DNA of 17,812 nucleotides from the NCBI GenBank assembly GCA_903823545.1, contig CAIJTL010000508.1, positions 1 to 17,812 on the forward strand. Direction: 5' to 3'. The position numbers and the translations under genes are program-made. A model generated the notes under the pieces. It saw only the letters and a list, made by a program, of their open reading frames with translations. It searched no databases and was not told the origin of the DNA. Of the stretch, positions 7,699 to 14,796 are shown one piece after another; the first letter of the stretch is position 1; every line of letters begins with the position of its first letter. The stretch is from an uncultured Planctomycetaceae bacterium. Its GTDB lineage: Bacteria > Planctomycetota > Planctomycetia > Planctomycetales > Planctomycetaceae.

Positions 7699-8886
7699 CT
7701 ATGCCTTGAGCGTTGCGACCACTTTCTGAGCGGCGTCGGTCAAGTCAGTTGCGGCGATGATCTTTCGACCGCTTTCCGCAAGCATTTTGCGAGCGATTTC
7801 CACATTCGTGCCTTCCAGCCGCACAACCAACGGAACAGTGAAACCAACCGTGTCGTAGGCAGAAAGCAGCGCGGTCACGATCGTGTCGCACTTCATGATG
7901 CCACCAAAGATATTGACCAAAACTGCTTTGACGTTCTTGTCGGCCAAAATAATGCTGAAGGCTTCGGTCACCTGTTGAACGTTGGCACCACCACCGACGT
8001 CGAGGAAGTTAGCTGGCTCGCCGCCGTGCAGCTTTATGAGGTCCATTGTGCTCATTGCCAAGCCAGCACCGTTAACGAGGCAACCGATATTGCCATCGAG
8101 CTTCACATAGCTCAGCCCTGCTTTGCCTGCACGGACTTCAAACTCATTCTCCTCACTGAGATCTCGCAAATCTGCGAACTCTTTGTGTCGGAACAAAGCA
8201 TTGTCGTCGAAGGTCACTTTTGCATCGAGCGCGACCAATTCACCCTCGGCGGTCACAACGAGCGGATTCACTTCCGCCATGCTGCAATCATTATCCACAA
8301 AGAAGCGGCAGAACTTTGGCAGAAAGCTCTGAGCGCTCGTTACCGCCGCGCCACTAAGCCCCAGTTGATACGCCAATCGGCGAGCCTGATACGGCTGCAA
8401 TCCATAACCACTATCGAAGGGCTCCTTCAGAATCTTCTCAGGTGAATGATGAGCGACTTCTTCGATCTCAACGCCACCTTCCGAAGACATGATCACGACA
8501 GGAGACCCAGCTTCGCGATCCACGACCACACCAAGATAAAGTTCGCGAGCGATATTCAGGCCACCTTCGACATAAAGCGTGTTGACCTGCTTTCCTTCCG
8601 GTCCGGTCTGAATTGTGACCAGCGTATTGCCGAGCATCCGCTGAGCGTTTTCGCGAGCCTCTTCAGCGGAACGAACCAGCTTCACGCCCGGCTGATCCGG
8701 CTGTTCTTTGAACCGCCCTTTACCACGGCCGCCGGCATGGATTTGCGACTTCACGACCGCAATCGGGCCGCCTAATTTCGTGAATGCCGCCGCCGCCTCA
8801 TCGGGCGTGCGAGCCACGATTCCTTGGGGAACACTCACGCCCGCCTTGGCGAACAATGCTTTGCCTTGATACTCGTGAATCTTCAT
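7699..8886 (-). CDS. sucC: Succinyl-CoA synthetase (ADP-forming), beta subunit
   Basis: A 395-residue protein, close to the usual 388-400. It opens with [12 protein letters not shown], the family N-terminus of the ATP-grasp domain. Lys46 and the glycine-rich HAGGRGKG loop (50-57) bind the nucleotide phosphates. The C-terminal ligase domain shows [23 protein letters not shown] and [11 protein letters not shown], where the glycine loops meet the phosphohistidine of SucD. The ATG at 8886 has AAGG about 8 nt upstream. It is the first gene of a sucC-sucD transcription unit that ends at 6651, with a candidate promoter at 8933-8962. No other TCA genes lie nearby. Confidence 0.97.
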   Translation of the reverse strand: MKIHEYQGKALFAKAGVSVPQGIVARTPDEAAAAFTKLGGPIAVVKSQIHAGGRGKGRFKEQPDQPGVKLVRSAEEARENAQRMLGNTLVTIQTGPEGKQVNTLYVEGGLNIARELYLGVVVDREAGSPVVIMSSEGGVEIEEVAHHSPEKILKEPFDSGYGLQPYQARRLAYQLGLSGAAVTSAQSFLPKFCRFFVDNDCSMAEVNPLVVTAEGELVALDAKVTFDDNALFRHKEFADLRDLSEENEFEVRAGKAGLSYVKLDGNIGCLVNGAGLAMSTMDLIKLHGGEPANFLDVGGGANVQQVTEAFSIILADKNVKAVLVNIFGGIMKCDTIVTALLSAYDTVGFTVPLVVRLEGTNVEIARKMLAESGRKIIAATDLTDAAQKVVATLKA

Positions 8887-8932
8887 CGGTCAACCTTGTG
8901 AATGTCAGTGGGTCTGCGAACGAGGGGGCGGG

Positions 8933-8962
8933 ATAATAGCGGTGCCTAAATGGGCCTGCCAG
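8933..8962 (-). promoter_or_regulatory. Candidate sigma70-type promoter of sucCD
   Basis: On the minus strand CTGGCA (8962-8957, four of six matches to TTGACA) and TATTAT (8938-8933, five of six matches to TATAAT) are 18 bp apart, placing the start about 40 nt before the sucC ATG. This is a visual match only. Confidence 0.4.
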
Positions 8963-9009
8963 GATTGATCGTTGCTCTTTTCCGCCGCTGTGATTTCGTA
9001 CTGAACAAA

Positions 9010-9045
9010 CAAAAAAAGCGACAGCGAGTTTCCTCGCTATCGCTT
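9010..9045 (-). terminator. Intrinsic terminator of the CxxC lipoprotein gene
   Basis: AAGCGACAGCGAG (9016-9028) and CTCGCTATCGCTT (9033-9045) form a 13-bp stem with one mismatch and a tight TTTC loop. In the minus direction the stem runs into seven U residues (plus strand A at 9011-9017). It lies about 55 bp after the lipoprotein stop and insulates sucCD from that gene. Confidence 0.8.
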
Positions 9046-9101
9046 CATAATCATCGATCGTTGCCCCACATCGCCCGTCGAGAACCATTCTGTTTTGATG
9101 C

Positions 9102-9833
9102 TTAAAGCTGCCTCGGCACCCAATTGATCTTCTGAATGGACTCGCCTTGATTCACCGCTTTGTCTCCTGGCGAACTTTCGTTATGGCCAGGCAGCGACTC
9201 TGCCGGAGGTGCTGGAGCAGGACCGTTGTTCGGGGACATCGGGCTATAGAAGGACTCGTGCCCGGCGTTTCCACCGCAACTCGCACAACCTCCGCTTGAA
9301 GGGATCGGCGAACTCATTTGTTGTGGAACCCCGCCGCCACATGACGAGCATCCGCTGCTTTGGATCGGTGGGGTCGAGATTGAGCCACCACTGCATCCCG
9401 CGCAGCCACTTGATGGGATCGTGCCGACAGATGGGATCGTGCCGACAGACGGCATCGTCGAGATGCTTGGCCCACCGCTACACCCGCTGCAGCCACTGGA
9501 GTACGGCGCTCCCATCATGGCGACAGGCTGTTGCGGGATCCCTTGGTAATCTTCACCCGTGTAGACAACCGAGCCGCTGTAGCCGTGAGCTTGAGCGTCT
9601 GGCAACATCTTGCTCTTCGCATGGCGATTCTTGATTCGTGGAGCACGCTTATGTCCGTGTCCACAATCGCAATTCGCGCCCGCATCAATGTCGCACGCGC
9701 CACCATCGTGGCATCCGCAGCCACATCCGTTGTTCATTGCTTGATGCATGCAGTTTTGATGACCGCAGGTGTTGCATCCCACCATGCTCGCCATCAAAAG
9801 CAGACCCAGTGACAGTCGCAAGACCGTATTCAT
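9102..9833 (-). CDS. Cys-rich lipoprotein with four CxxC repeats
   Basis: I do not recognise a named family. ATG 9833 is chosen over two earlier in-frame ATGs because GAGGA sits 5 nt before it. The resulting 243-residue protein starts MNTVLRLSLGLLLMASMVGC, a lipoprotein signal with a likely lipidated Cys20. Residues 20-61 hold about ten cysteines and several histidines (CNTCGHQNCMH, GCGCGCHDGG, CDCGHGHK), a plausible metal-binding cluster. A basic stretch 62-76 follows. Residues 113-190 hold four related units with the core SSGCxxC, giving CxxC pairs at 115/118, 144/147, 162/165 and 183/186. The C-terminus is Pro/Ser-rich and ends INWVPRQL. It probably sits on the inner or outer membrane facing the periplasm. 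Metal binding or redox roles are inferred from the cysteines only. Confidence 0.8.
   Translation of the reverse strand: MNTVLRLSLGLLLMASMVGCNTCGHQNCMHQAMNNGCGCGCHDGGACDIDAGANCDCGHGHKRAPRIKNRHAKSKMLPDAQAHGYSGSVVYTGEDYQGIPQQPVAMMGAPYSSGCSGCSGGPSISTMPSVGTIPSVGTIPSSGCAGCSGGSISTPPIQSSGCSSCGGGVPQQMSSPIPSSGGCASCGGNAGHESFYSPMSPNNGPAPAPPAESLPGHNESSPGDKAVNQGESIQKINWVPRQL
9412..9465 (-). repeat. 18-bp tandem repeat inside the CxxC lipoprotein gene
   Basis: Two identical 18-bp units (9412-9429 and 9430-9447, plus strand GATGGGATCGTGCCGACA) are followed by a partly matching third copy to 9465. They encode the repeated PSVGTI segment between the first and second CxxC units, at residues about 128-141. Identity at the DNA level suggests a recent in-frame duplication. 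Confidence 0.8.
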
Positions 9834-10056
9834 GACGTTCCTCATCGAGGCAGGCTGTGACATCGGCGTTCGTCAGCCCAACATGAGCCGCATGCCGAAT
9901 GGGGTCCACGCCGCTGAATTCACAACGGCGGTCAGCACTTTCATCGGGTATCCGCAGTGGCTGACTTTACGGATTGTTCCGGAGATACCGATTTCGGGAA
10001 CTTTGCAATTCCCCGTATCCGCTGGCTCGTGATCTGAAACACGGCCTCCTTTTTAC

Positions 10057-10073
10057 AAAATTGGCCCAATTTT
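10057..10073. promoter_or_regulatory. Perfect 17-bp palindrome, possible operator
   Basis: AAAATTGG and CCAATTTT flank a single C. The site lies about 20-30 bp upstream of the candidate -35 at 10090 and between divergent genes, which suits a dimeric regulator site. No regulator gene is adjacent, so the binding protein is unknown. Confidence 0.35.
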
Positions 10074-10089
10074 ACGCCCTGAAGTCCTG

Positions 10090-10119
10090 TTGCCGCAGAA
10101 TCGCAAAGAGTGCTATTGT
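10090..10119 (+). promoter_or_regulatory. Candidate promoter of the exported protein gene at 10278
   Basis: TTGCCG (10090-10095) and TATTGT (10114-10119) are 18 bp apart, and the -10 is preceded by TGC, giving an extended -10 element. The predicted leader is about 150 nt. Confidence 0.4.
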
Positions 10120-10277
10120 CCGGCTCATATCTCATCCCACCCGTCAGGAGTCCCTTCCTGACCCCACCGGCGAAGCTGATCTGGCCTCAATGGCCCCATC
10201 GCCTCACGGCACCTCCCCTCAGATTCCCCCATTCCTCAATCCCTACCCTCAGCAGTTCAACTGCATGGAGAGCGCAC

Positions 10278-11093
10278 ATGCTCCGAGTTTTCCTCGGTGT
10301 CGTTGTAGCGGGCCTTTGCGCAATGGCCACATCCTGCGCGGCCCAAGAATTCCGTGTTTACACCCGAGTTTGGGACCTGAGTTCTGGCGACCAGCCCGTC
10401 TCAAGAAGCTTGACTCTGTGGCATGCTGGAAAAATCTACGACGTCATCCATTCGCAGGGCGAAGTCACAATCCTCGAACCATCTCAACGCCGCGTGACGA
10501 TCATTAACTCAGACAAGGGAGTGCAAACCAGCGTTGACTTCGATGAACTCAAACACTTGCTGCAAGTGGCTGAGGAGCGACTCGCACAACAAATCCAGAC
10601 ACTGGAAGCGAAACCGAATTCCTCCAAGGAATTCTCTAATCACCTGCGTTTCCAACTCCGTCCGCAATTCACAAAACATTACGACAGCCAACAGCGTCGG
10701 CTCTCTCTGGAAAGCAAGACGCTAACGTATGAAGTTCGCGGCCAAGAAGGAGTACGAGCCGAAGCGGTTGACTCGTATCTCGAATACGCCGACTGGGCAT
10801 GTCGACTTAACTTTGTGCTTCACCCTCAACCCGTGTTTCCAACCGCTCGCCTGGAGCTCAATCAGCAAATCCGCAAACTCAAACTGTTCCCGCTAGAAGT
10901 GAAACTTCGCGCTCAATTTGACAGACCACTGCAATTGAAGGCCGAGCACGAACTTTCTTGGGCACTAGACAATCTCGACCGGGACAAAATTCATCATTGG
11001 GAATCACTTTTACGGAACCCCAAAACACAGTCCCTAACGCTCCCCGAATACCAGCGAGCGGTATTGAGCCAGACGACCGCGAAAGCACGATGA
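10278..11093 (+). CDS. Exported protein of unknown function
   Basis: I do not recognise the family. The 271-residue protein begins MLRVFLGVVVAGLCAMATSC, a signal peptide with a probable cut near SCAAQ. The Cys is not in a good lipobox, so a soluble periplasmic protein is more likely than a lipoprotein. The mature part begins with short beta-like stretches (FRVYTRVWDL, SLTLWHAGKIYDVI, RVTIINSDKG), then a helical, possibly coiled segment (FDELKHLLQVAEERLAQQIQ), then more strands with basic residues and a helical C-terminus. No catalytic motif is visible. ATG 10278 is preceded by GGAGAG; the frame is open 168 bases further upstream but that part is Pro/Ser-rich and looks non-coding. It is probably monocistronic. 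Confidence 0.75.
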   Translation: MLRVFLGVVVAGLCAMATSCAAQEFRVYTRVWDLSSGDQPVSRSLTLWHAGKIYDVIHSQGEVTILEPSQRRVTIINSDKGVQTSVDFDELKHLLQVAEERLAQQIQTLEAKPNSSKEFSNHLRFQLRPQFTKHYDSQQRRLSLESKTLTYEVRGQEGVRAEAVDSYLEYADWACRLNFVLHPQPVFPTARLELNQQIRKLKLFPLEVKLRAQFDRPLQLKAEHELSWALDNLDRDKIHHWESLLRNPKTQSLTLPEYQRAVLSQTTAKAR

Positions 11094-11215
11094 CTATGTC
11101 ACGATGCTGGCCTAATGACGCGACACGGACGCCTTCCTGTCTGCCATCACACAGCCACGCTGTTGCCACTGACTGACACCCGGCATAACATCGGCCCAAC
11201 CAAAGGAGGTGTCTC

Positions 11216-11446
11216 ATGGTCAAGACAATTCGCAAAGTGGGCAACAGCAACGCCCTCTTGCTCGACAAAGCAATTCTCGAACTGATTGGACTCCGCGAAG
11301 GGGGCCAAGTGAAGCTGACCGTCAATAATGGTTCGCTGTTGGTAACGCCGGTGGCCTCGATCACCGCCGACGATGAAAGATTTCAGAAGTGTCTTGATCG
11401 CGTTGTCAAAACCCGTCACAAGCTTTTGAAACGGTTGTCAGAATGA
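11216..11446 (+). CDS. AbrB/MazE-type antitoxin of a Doc toxin-antitoxin pair
   Basis: A 76-residue protein with a SpoVT/AbrB swapped-hairpin DNA-binding domain at residues about 1-47: KTIRKVGNSNALLLDKAILE, then a REGGQVKL strand and SLLVTP. A 25-residue helical tail (DDERFQKCLDRVVKTRHKLL) should wrap and neutralise the toxin. An ideal AGGAGGT ribosome site lies 7 nt before the ATG. The gene overlaps the toxin by 4 nt (ATGA), which couples their translation. By analogy with such modules the antitoxin alone or in complex probably represses its own promoter. Confidence 0.9.
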   Translation: MVKTIRKVGNSNALLLDKAILELIGLREGGQVKLTVNNGSLLVTPVASITADDERFQKCLDRVVKTRHKLLKRLSE

Positions 11447-11913
11447 AATCTGAAATTGCCTTTCTTTCAGTAGATCAAGTGCTAGCAATTCATCAGCGCG
11501 GAATCGACGAACACGGCGGCAGCACAGAACTCAGTGATCGCGGTCTGCTGGAGTCCGCTGCGGCGATGCCACGTGCGCAATTCGCTGGTGAGTTCTTGCA
11601 TGCCGGACTTCCTACGATGGCGGCGGCTTATTTGTTTCATTTGTGCAAGAACCACCCGTTTGTGGACGGCAACAAGCGAGTTGCGATCGCGACGGCCGAA
11701 ACCTTTGTCTTGCTCAATGACCATGAACTTGTTGCGACTGATGACGAACTAATTCACCTCACGCTTGGCGTGGCCGACGGTTCGATTTCCAAAGACGAGG
11801 CGATCGCGTTCTTTCGCAAGCATGTTCGCTCGGCGAAGTCGGTGAAGGCAAAACGTGAGGCGGCTGCAAAGCCAGCAAAACGCAGTCCTCCACGACGCAA
11901 GAAAAGTTCGTAG
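11443..11913 (+). CDS. doc: Doc-family (death-on-curing, Fic fold) toxin
   Basis: Doc toxins carry a Fic fold but phosphorylate elongation factor Tu instead of AMPylating targets, stopping translation. The core is residues 1-130, near the 126 residues of phage P1 Doc. The catalytic loop HPFVDGNKR (71-79) has the Doc-type ending NKR rather than the Fic GNGR, with His71, Asp75 and Asn77 all present, so the toxin looks active. The N-terminal SVDQVLAIHQRGIDEHGG is typical. Residues about 131-156 are an extra Lys/Arg/Ala/Pro-rich tail (AKREAAAKPAKRSPPRRKKSS at the end) not needed by the family. The antitoxin gene overlaps upstream. Partner type AbrB rather than Phd is known in other genomes. Confidence 0.9.
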   Translation: MKSEIAFLSVDQVLAIHQRGIDEHGGSTELSDRGLLESAAAMPRAQFAGEFLHAGLPTMAAAYLFHLCKNHPFVDGNKRVAIATAETFVLLNDHELVATDDELIHLTLGVADGSISKDEAIAFFRKHVRSAKSVKAKREAAAKPAKRSPPRRKKSS

Positions 11914-11927
11914 ACGCAGCGAAAGAA

Positions 11928-11991
11928 CGTAGCACAGGCGGCTCGCCTCTGGCTTCTCCGATGAAATCACAGGCGAGCCGCCTGTGCTACG
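11928..11991. repeat. REP-like long inverted repeat between convergent genes
   Basis: Two perfect complementary 21-bp arms (11928-11948 and 11971-11991) flank a 22-nt loop. The core AGGCGAGCCGCCT is itself nearly palindromic, so each arm can fold separately as well as with the other. It lies 14 bp after the toxin stop and 19 bp before the U32 stop, and has no U-tract. The form and position resemble repetitive extragenic palindromes; it may also block transcription read-through both ways. Confidence 0.75.
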
Positions 11992-12010
11992 GTTTGACGC
12001 TGTCCTTGAC

Positions 12011-14620
12011 TCATAAGATCGCCAACGGATTCCGCCGCTCTTCAAGCGTCCCACGAGTGACCCCGACTCGGTTGGCTGCGTTGAGTTGTTGCCAGACGTC
12101 ACGGCCCGCCACTTTGTCGGCGAGCAAGTTGCGATACGCATCGAGCGTCAATCGAATTTCCTGCGGTGATTCGTCGAGCAGTTCGATGCGGAAGTGTCGC
12201 ACGCCACGCGTCAGCAATTCCGGCACAACCTCAGCGGAACTTTGCGGCACTGCGTTGAACAACGTGTTGCGGCAGCCGACGTCGGCTAATAGGCGATGTT
12301 CCATGCCGATGCGGTCGCGCAGTTCGACTTTGTGAGTGTCGCACGGCCGCCCGCAGTTCGTCTTGTTCGTCCCCGGCGAGAGCATCGCACAGAAGACGCA
12401 ATGCTCCATGTGAAACATTGGCATGTGCTGGTGAATCACCACTTCGAGCCATTCCGGCGGGCAGGCCCCAACGAGGTCCAGCAACTGTTCGCGATTCAGG
12501 TCATACGACGCGGTAATTCGCTTCGCGCCGCGATCCATCAAGAACTGAGCGGTTAACTCGTTTGTCACGTTCAGCGAGAAATCTGCAACAAACGGAACAT
12601 TCTCTTCCGCATAGAACCACAACCCGCCGAGATTCCGCACGAGAATTCCATCCGCTCCGTGCTTCAGCAACGAGCGAAACAAACCGACCTCATCCGGCTT
12701 CTGAATGCGCGGAGTCGCGATCCGGATTTTCGCATCGACTTCGTGTGCGAGTCTCACCGCTTCGCGATACTCGCGGATATCCTGAAAGTCGCAATCAATG
12801 TTTCGCTCACCGTGCGCTAGCACCGCACACAATTGGTCGAGAGTTCGGCAGAGAACATAAAGCTCAGGCGAGCGGGGCGGCGTCATCTCCCCGGTCTCCC
12901 CGTTTTCAGAAACGCCAGTCGGCCGGAACGCGCTCGCTTTCTTGCTCATGCTCGCTCGCAGCGCGTCGAGTACCAACTCGGCAGAGACGCGACGAACCGG
13001 TACTCGTACTGACGACTCATTCAACTGCCGCACCATTTCGTGCCGCAATTCTGAGAGCACACTCAGCGGCAGCATCGGCGAGCCTTCGATCACCGCTTCG
13101 AGGTTTCGCAATTCAAAGACAGTGTTCCCCACTCGTCCGAGTTGAGTTCGCAAGAAGTCCTCCGTCATCGGATGCTTCCGCGCGATCTCCAGCGGAGCGG
13201 CTGACGTCACCGAACACTCTGCTCCGGAATCGGCGTGGCCAACAATTCGCAACGGCTGGCCGACGATCGCGTCCACTCGCAGATCCAGCGACACACGACG
13301 CAGCGGGTCCGCACCAGAAAAAGTTTTTCGCAAGCGAGAAGTCAGTTTCGGATCGTCGGTCTTCCAAACTTGCTGGCCAGGCCAAAGAGCATTCGTGTCG
13401 ATCGCGCCGCGCTGAAACGTGAGTTCGACGACACCGACCGAAATCGACTGATCCAACTGCCGCCCGCGATGCCAGACTTCGTAGACGCGGCCTCCTTGCT
13501 CTTCGTTCTTGCTGCGATCCCCCTCGAAAACGATACCGTCGCCCGCCGCGATGCCACACGCCAACTCGACTGCAACACCGCCACGATTTACTGATCGAAC
13601 CGTCCCCAAAAAGACGCCGCGCTTCGACGACGAAACGGCGGGTACGAGCATTTTGTGATCGTCACCTTTCAGCCAACCAGGCGAGAACCCGCGCGAAAAC
13701 GAAAGTTGCATCTCTTCGACTTGCTGAGCCGACAACTCGACCGGCCCGCCCGCGACCGCCATGTCAATCGCCTGCCGATAATGCCGCGTAATGTTCGCCA
13801 CATACTCCGGCGTCTTCAGCCGTCCTTCGATCTTGAAGGAGATGACTCCGGCGTCGATCAACTCCGGAGCGAGCGCATACGCGGCCAAATCCTGCGGGCT
13901 GAGCAAGTATTGTTGATCACCGCACTCGACATCTTGACCGTCGCAGATCAACTCATAAGGAAGCCGACAAGCTTGAGCACACTGCCCGCGATTCGCGCTC
14001 CGTCCGCCGAACGACTCGCTCGTGAGGCATTGCCCGGAGTACGCCACACAGAGCGCGCCATGCACGAAAGTTTCCAGCGGCATATCGATCTTGCGAGCGA
14101 TCTTCGAAATCTCCTTGATCGACAACTCGCGAGCCAACACGACTCGTTCGACGCCAAGTTCCTTCGCGATGCGAATTCCCTCAGCGCTCGTCAGCGTCAT
14201 TTGCGTCGAAGCGTGAATCGACAGGTCGGGACAGATCGCTCGAATCAGTCGAGCGACCCCGATGTCTTGCACGAGCACCGCATCGACACCGACCTCAGCC
14301 ACTCGCCGAATCACCCGCTCGACCTCCGGCAATTCATCCGTGAAGACAAGCGTGTTGAGCGTGAGATATCCCTTCACGCCGCGCTGATGCAGCAACCGCA
14401 TCAGTTCGGGAAGTTGCTCATCCGCGATGTTCGCCGCACGAGCCCGCGCGTTGAAACCGCAATCGAGCCCGAAGTAAACGGCATCCGCTCCGTTCTCGAC
14501 GGCCGCGCGAGCACATTCCAAATTCCCTGCCGGAGCCAGCAACTCAGGCCGCTTTCGCGTCGGAATATGCGCCGGAAGAGTTTCGACAACATCGTCGAGA
14601 CAAACAGAAGTGACACTCAT
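12011..14620 (-). CDS. U32-family protein (RlhA/YdcP-like), long form with two Cys clusters
   Basis: A 869-residue cytoplasmic protein of the peptidase U32 family. Members such as E. coli RlhA act in 23S rRNA C2501 hydroxylation and others in tRNA hydroxylation, not as confirmed peptidases. Residues about 24-290 are the TIM-barrel core, starting RPELLAPAGNLECARAAVENGADAVYFG-like sequence, with Cys191, 198, 214 and 218 in the region ETFVHGALC through QCAQAC that can hold an Fe-S cluster. Residues about 430-560 resemble the DUF3656 domain. A C-terminal module (about 600-869) has a second Cys set, 741, 744, 756 and 760, around HMEHCVFC and NCGRPC. E. coli RlhA is 667 residues, so this is the longer type. 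The start overlaps the Uma2 remnant by 4 nt and has a weak ribosome site, but matches the family N-terminus soon after. Confidence 0.88.
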   Translation of the reverse strand: MSVTSVCLDDVVETLPAHIPTRKRPELLAPAGNLECARAAVENGADAVYFGLDCGFNARARAANIADEQLPELMRLLHQRGVKGYLTLNTLVFTDELPEVERVIRRVAEVGVDAVLVQDIGVARLIRAICPDLSIHASTQMTLTSAEGIRIAKELGVERVVLARELSIKEISKIARKIDMPLETFVHGALCVAYSGQCLTSESFGGRSANRGQCAQACRLPYELICDGQDVECGDQQYLLSPQDLAAYALAPELIDAGVISFKIEGRLKTPEYVANITRHYRQAIDMAVAGGPVELSAQQVEEMQLSFSRGFSPGWLKGDDHKMLVPAVSSSKRGVFLGTVRSVNRGGVAVELACGIAAGDGIVFEGDRSKNEEQGGRVYEVWHRGRQLDQSISVGVVELTFQRGAIDTNALWPGQQVWKTDDPKLTSRLRKTFSGADPLRRVSLDLRVDAIVGQPLRIVGHADSGAECSVTSAAPLEIARKHPMTEDFLRTQLGRVGNTVFELRNLEAVIEGSPMLPLSVLSELRHEMVRQLNESSVRVPVRRVSAELVLDALRASMSKKASAFRPTGVSENGETGEMTPPRSPELYVLCRTLDQLCAVLAHGERNIDCDFQDIREYREAVRLAHEVDAKIRIATPRIQKPDEVGLFRSLLKHGADGILVRNLGGLWFYAEENVPFVADFSLNVTNELTAQFLMDRGAKRITASYDLNREQLLDLVGACPPEWLEVVIHQHMPMFHMEHCVFCAMLSPGTNKTNCGRPCDTHKVELRDRIGMEHRLLADVGCRNTLFNAVPQSSAEVVPELLTRGVRHFRIELLDESPQEIRLTLDAYRNLLADKVAGRDVWQQLNAANRVGVTRGTLEERRNPLAIL

Positions 14621-14796
14621 TCAAAGAACCGCCACACAAGAGCATGAAAGCCGGGAAGCACATCGCCGACATGAAATTCGTCGTCGGATTGTAGGCATTG
14701 CGGCGGCGTATCGGGTCTGAAGACGGAAACTACTTCGCGAATGTTGTAGACATCGCAGCCGTCCTCTCCGGAGAGAGAGCGTACCTCAACAATTAC
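14617..14796 (-). pseudogene. C-terminal remnant of an Uma2-family nuclease
   Basis: Between the dehydrogenase stop and the U32 start, one frame is open for 59 residues and reads like the end of an Uma2 (DUF820) restriction-nuclease-fold protein: VIVEVRS, which resembles the catalytic strand PDxVVEVRSPSD, then VVSVFRPDTPPQCL, then GDVLPGF and a closing RFFE. The stretch of roughly 20-30 residues between the catalytic strand and the following strand seems missing, and the frame has no ATG, GTG or TTG near its beginning. The N-terminal two-thirds of the family is absent; the dehydrogenase gene starts where it should be. The stop overlaps the U32 ATG as ATGA. It is best read as a truncated gene fragment, but a short translated peptide cannot be excluded. 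Confidence 0.5.

Larger units (their letters stand above)
9834..10277. other. Gene-free divergent region with a palindrome and a hairpin
   Basis: No convincing gene is seen in these 444 bp between the divergent lipoprotein gene and the exported-protein gene at 10278. Open frames here lack family-like sequence or usable ribosome sites. The stretch contains an imperfect nested hairpin at 9984-10019 (GATAC and GGGAA pairing with TTCCC and GTATC), a perfect palindrome at 10057-10073 and a candidate promoter at 10090-10119, so it is most likely regulatory and untranslated DNA. Confidence 0.5.

Noticed and set aside
9941..10135. Open frame on the minus strand in the divergent gap, with AGGAGG before an internal GTG
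   Set aside because: The AGGAGG is only 2 nt from the GTG, the 30-odd residues after it look random, and it overlaps the palindrome and promoter of the divergent gene.
11163..11189. TTGCCA and CATAAC as a promoter of the toxin-antitoxin genes
   Set aside because: The spacer is only 15 bp and the -10 match is poor.
12562..13422. Long plus-strand open frame of 286 codons opposite the U32 gene
   Set aside because: It is the antisense shadow of a well-supported U32 gene; its Arg/Ser/Ala-rich product has no domain-like pattern.
14764..14775. CTCTCCGGAGAG palindrome after mtdC as a terminator
   Set aside because: There is no loop or U-tract; a 12-bp palindrome inside the Uma2 remnant can occur by chance.
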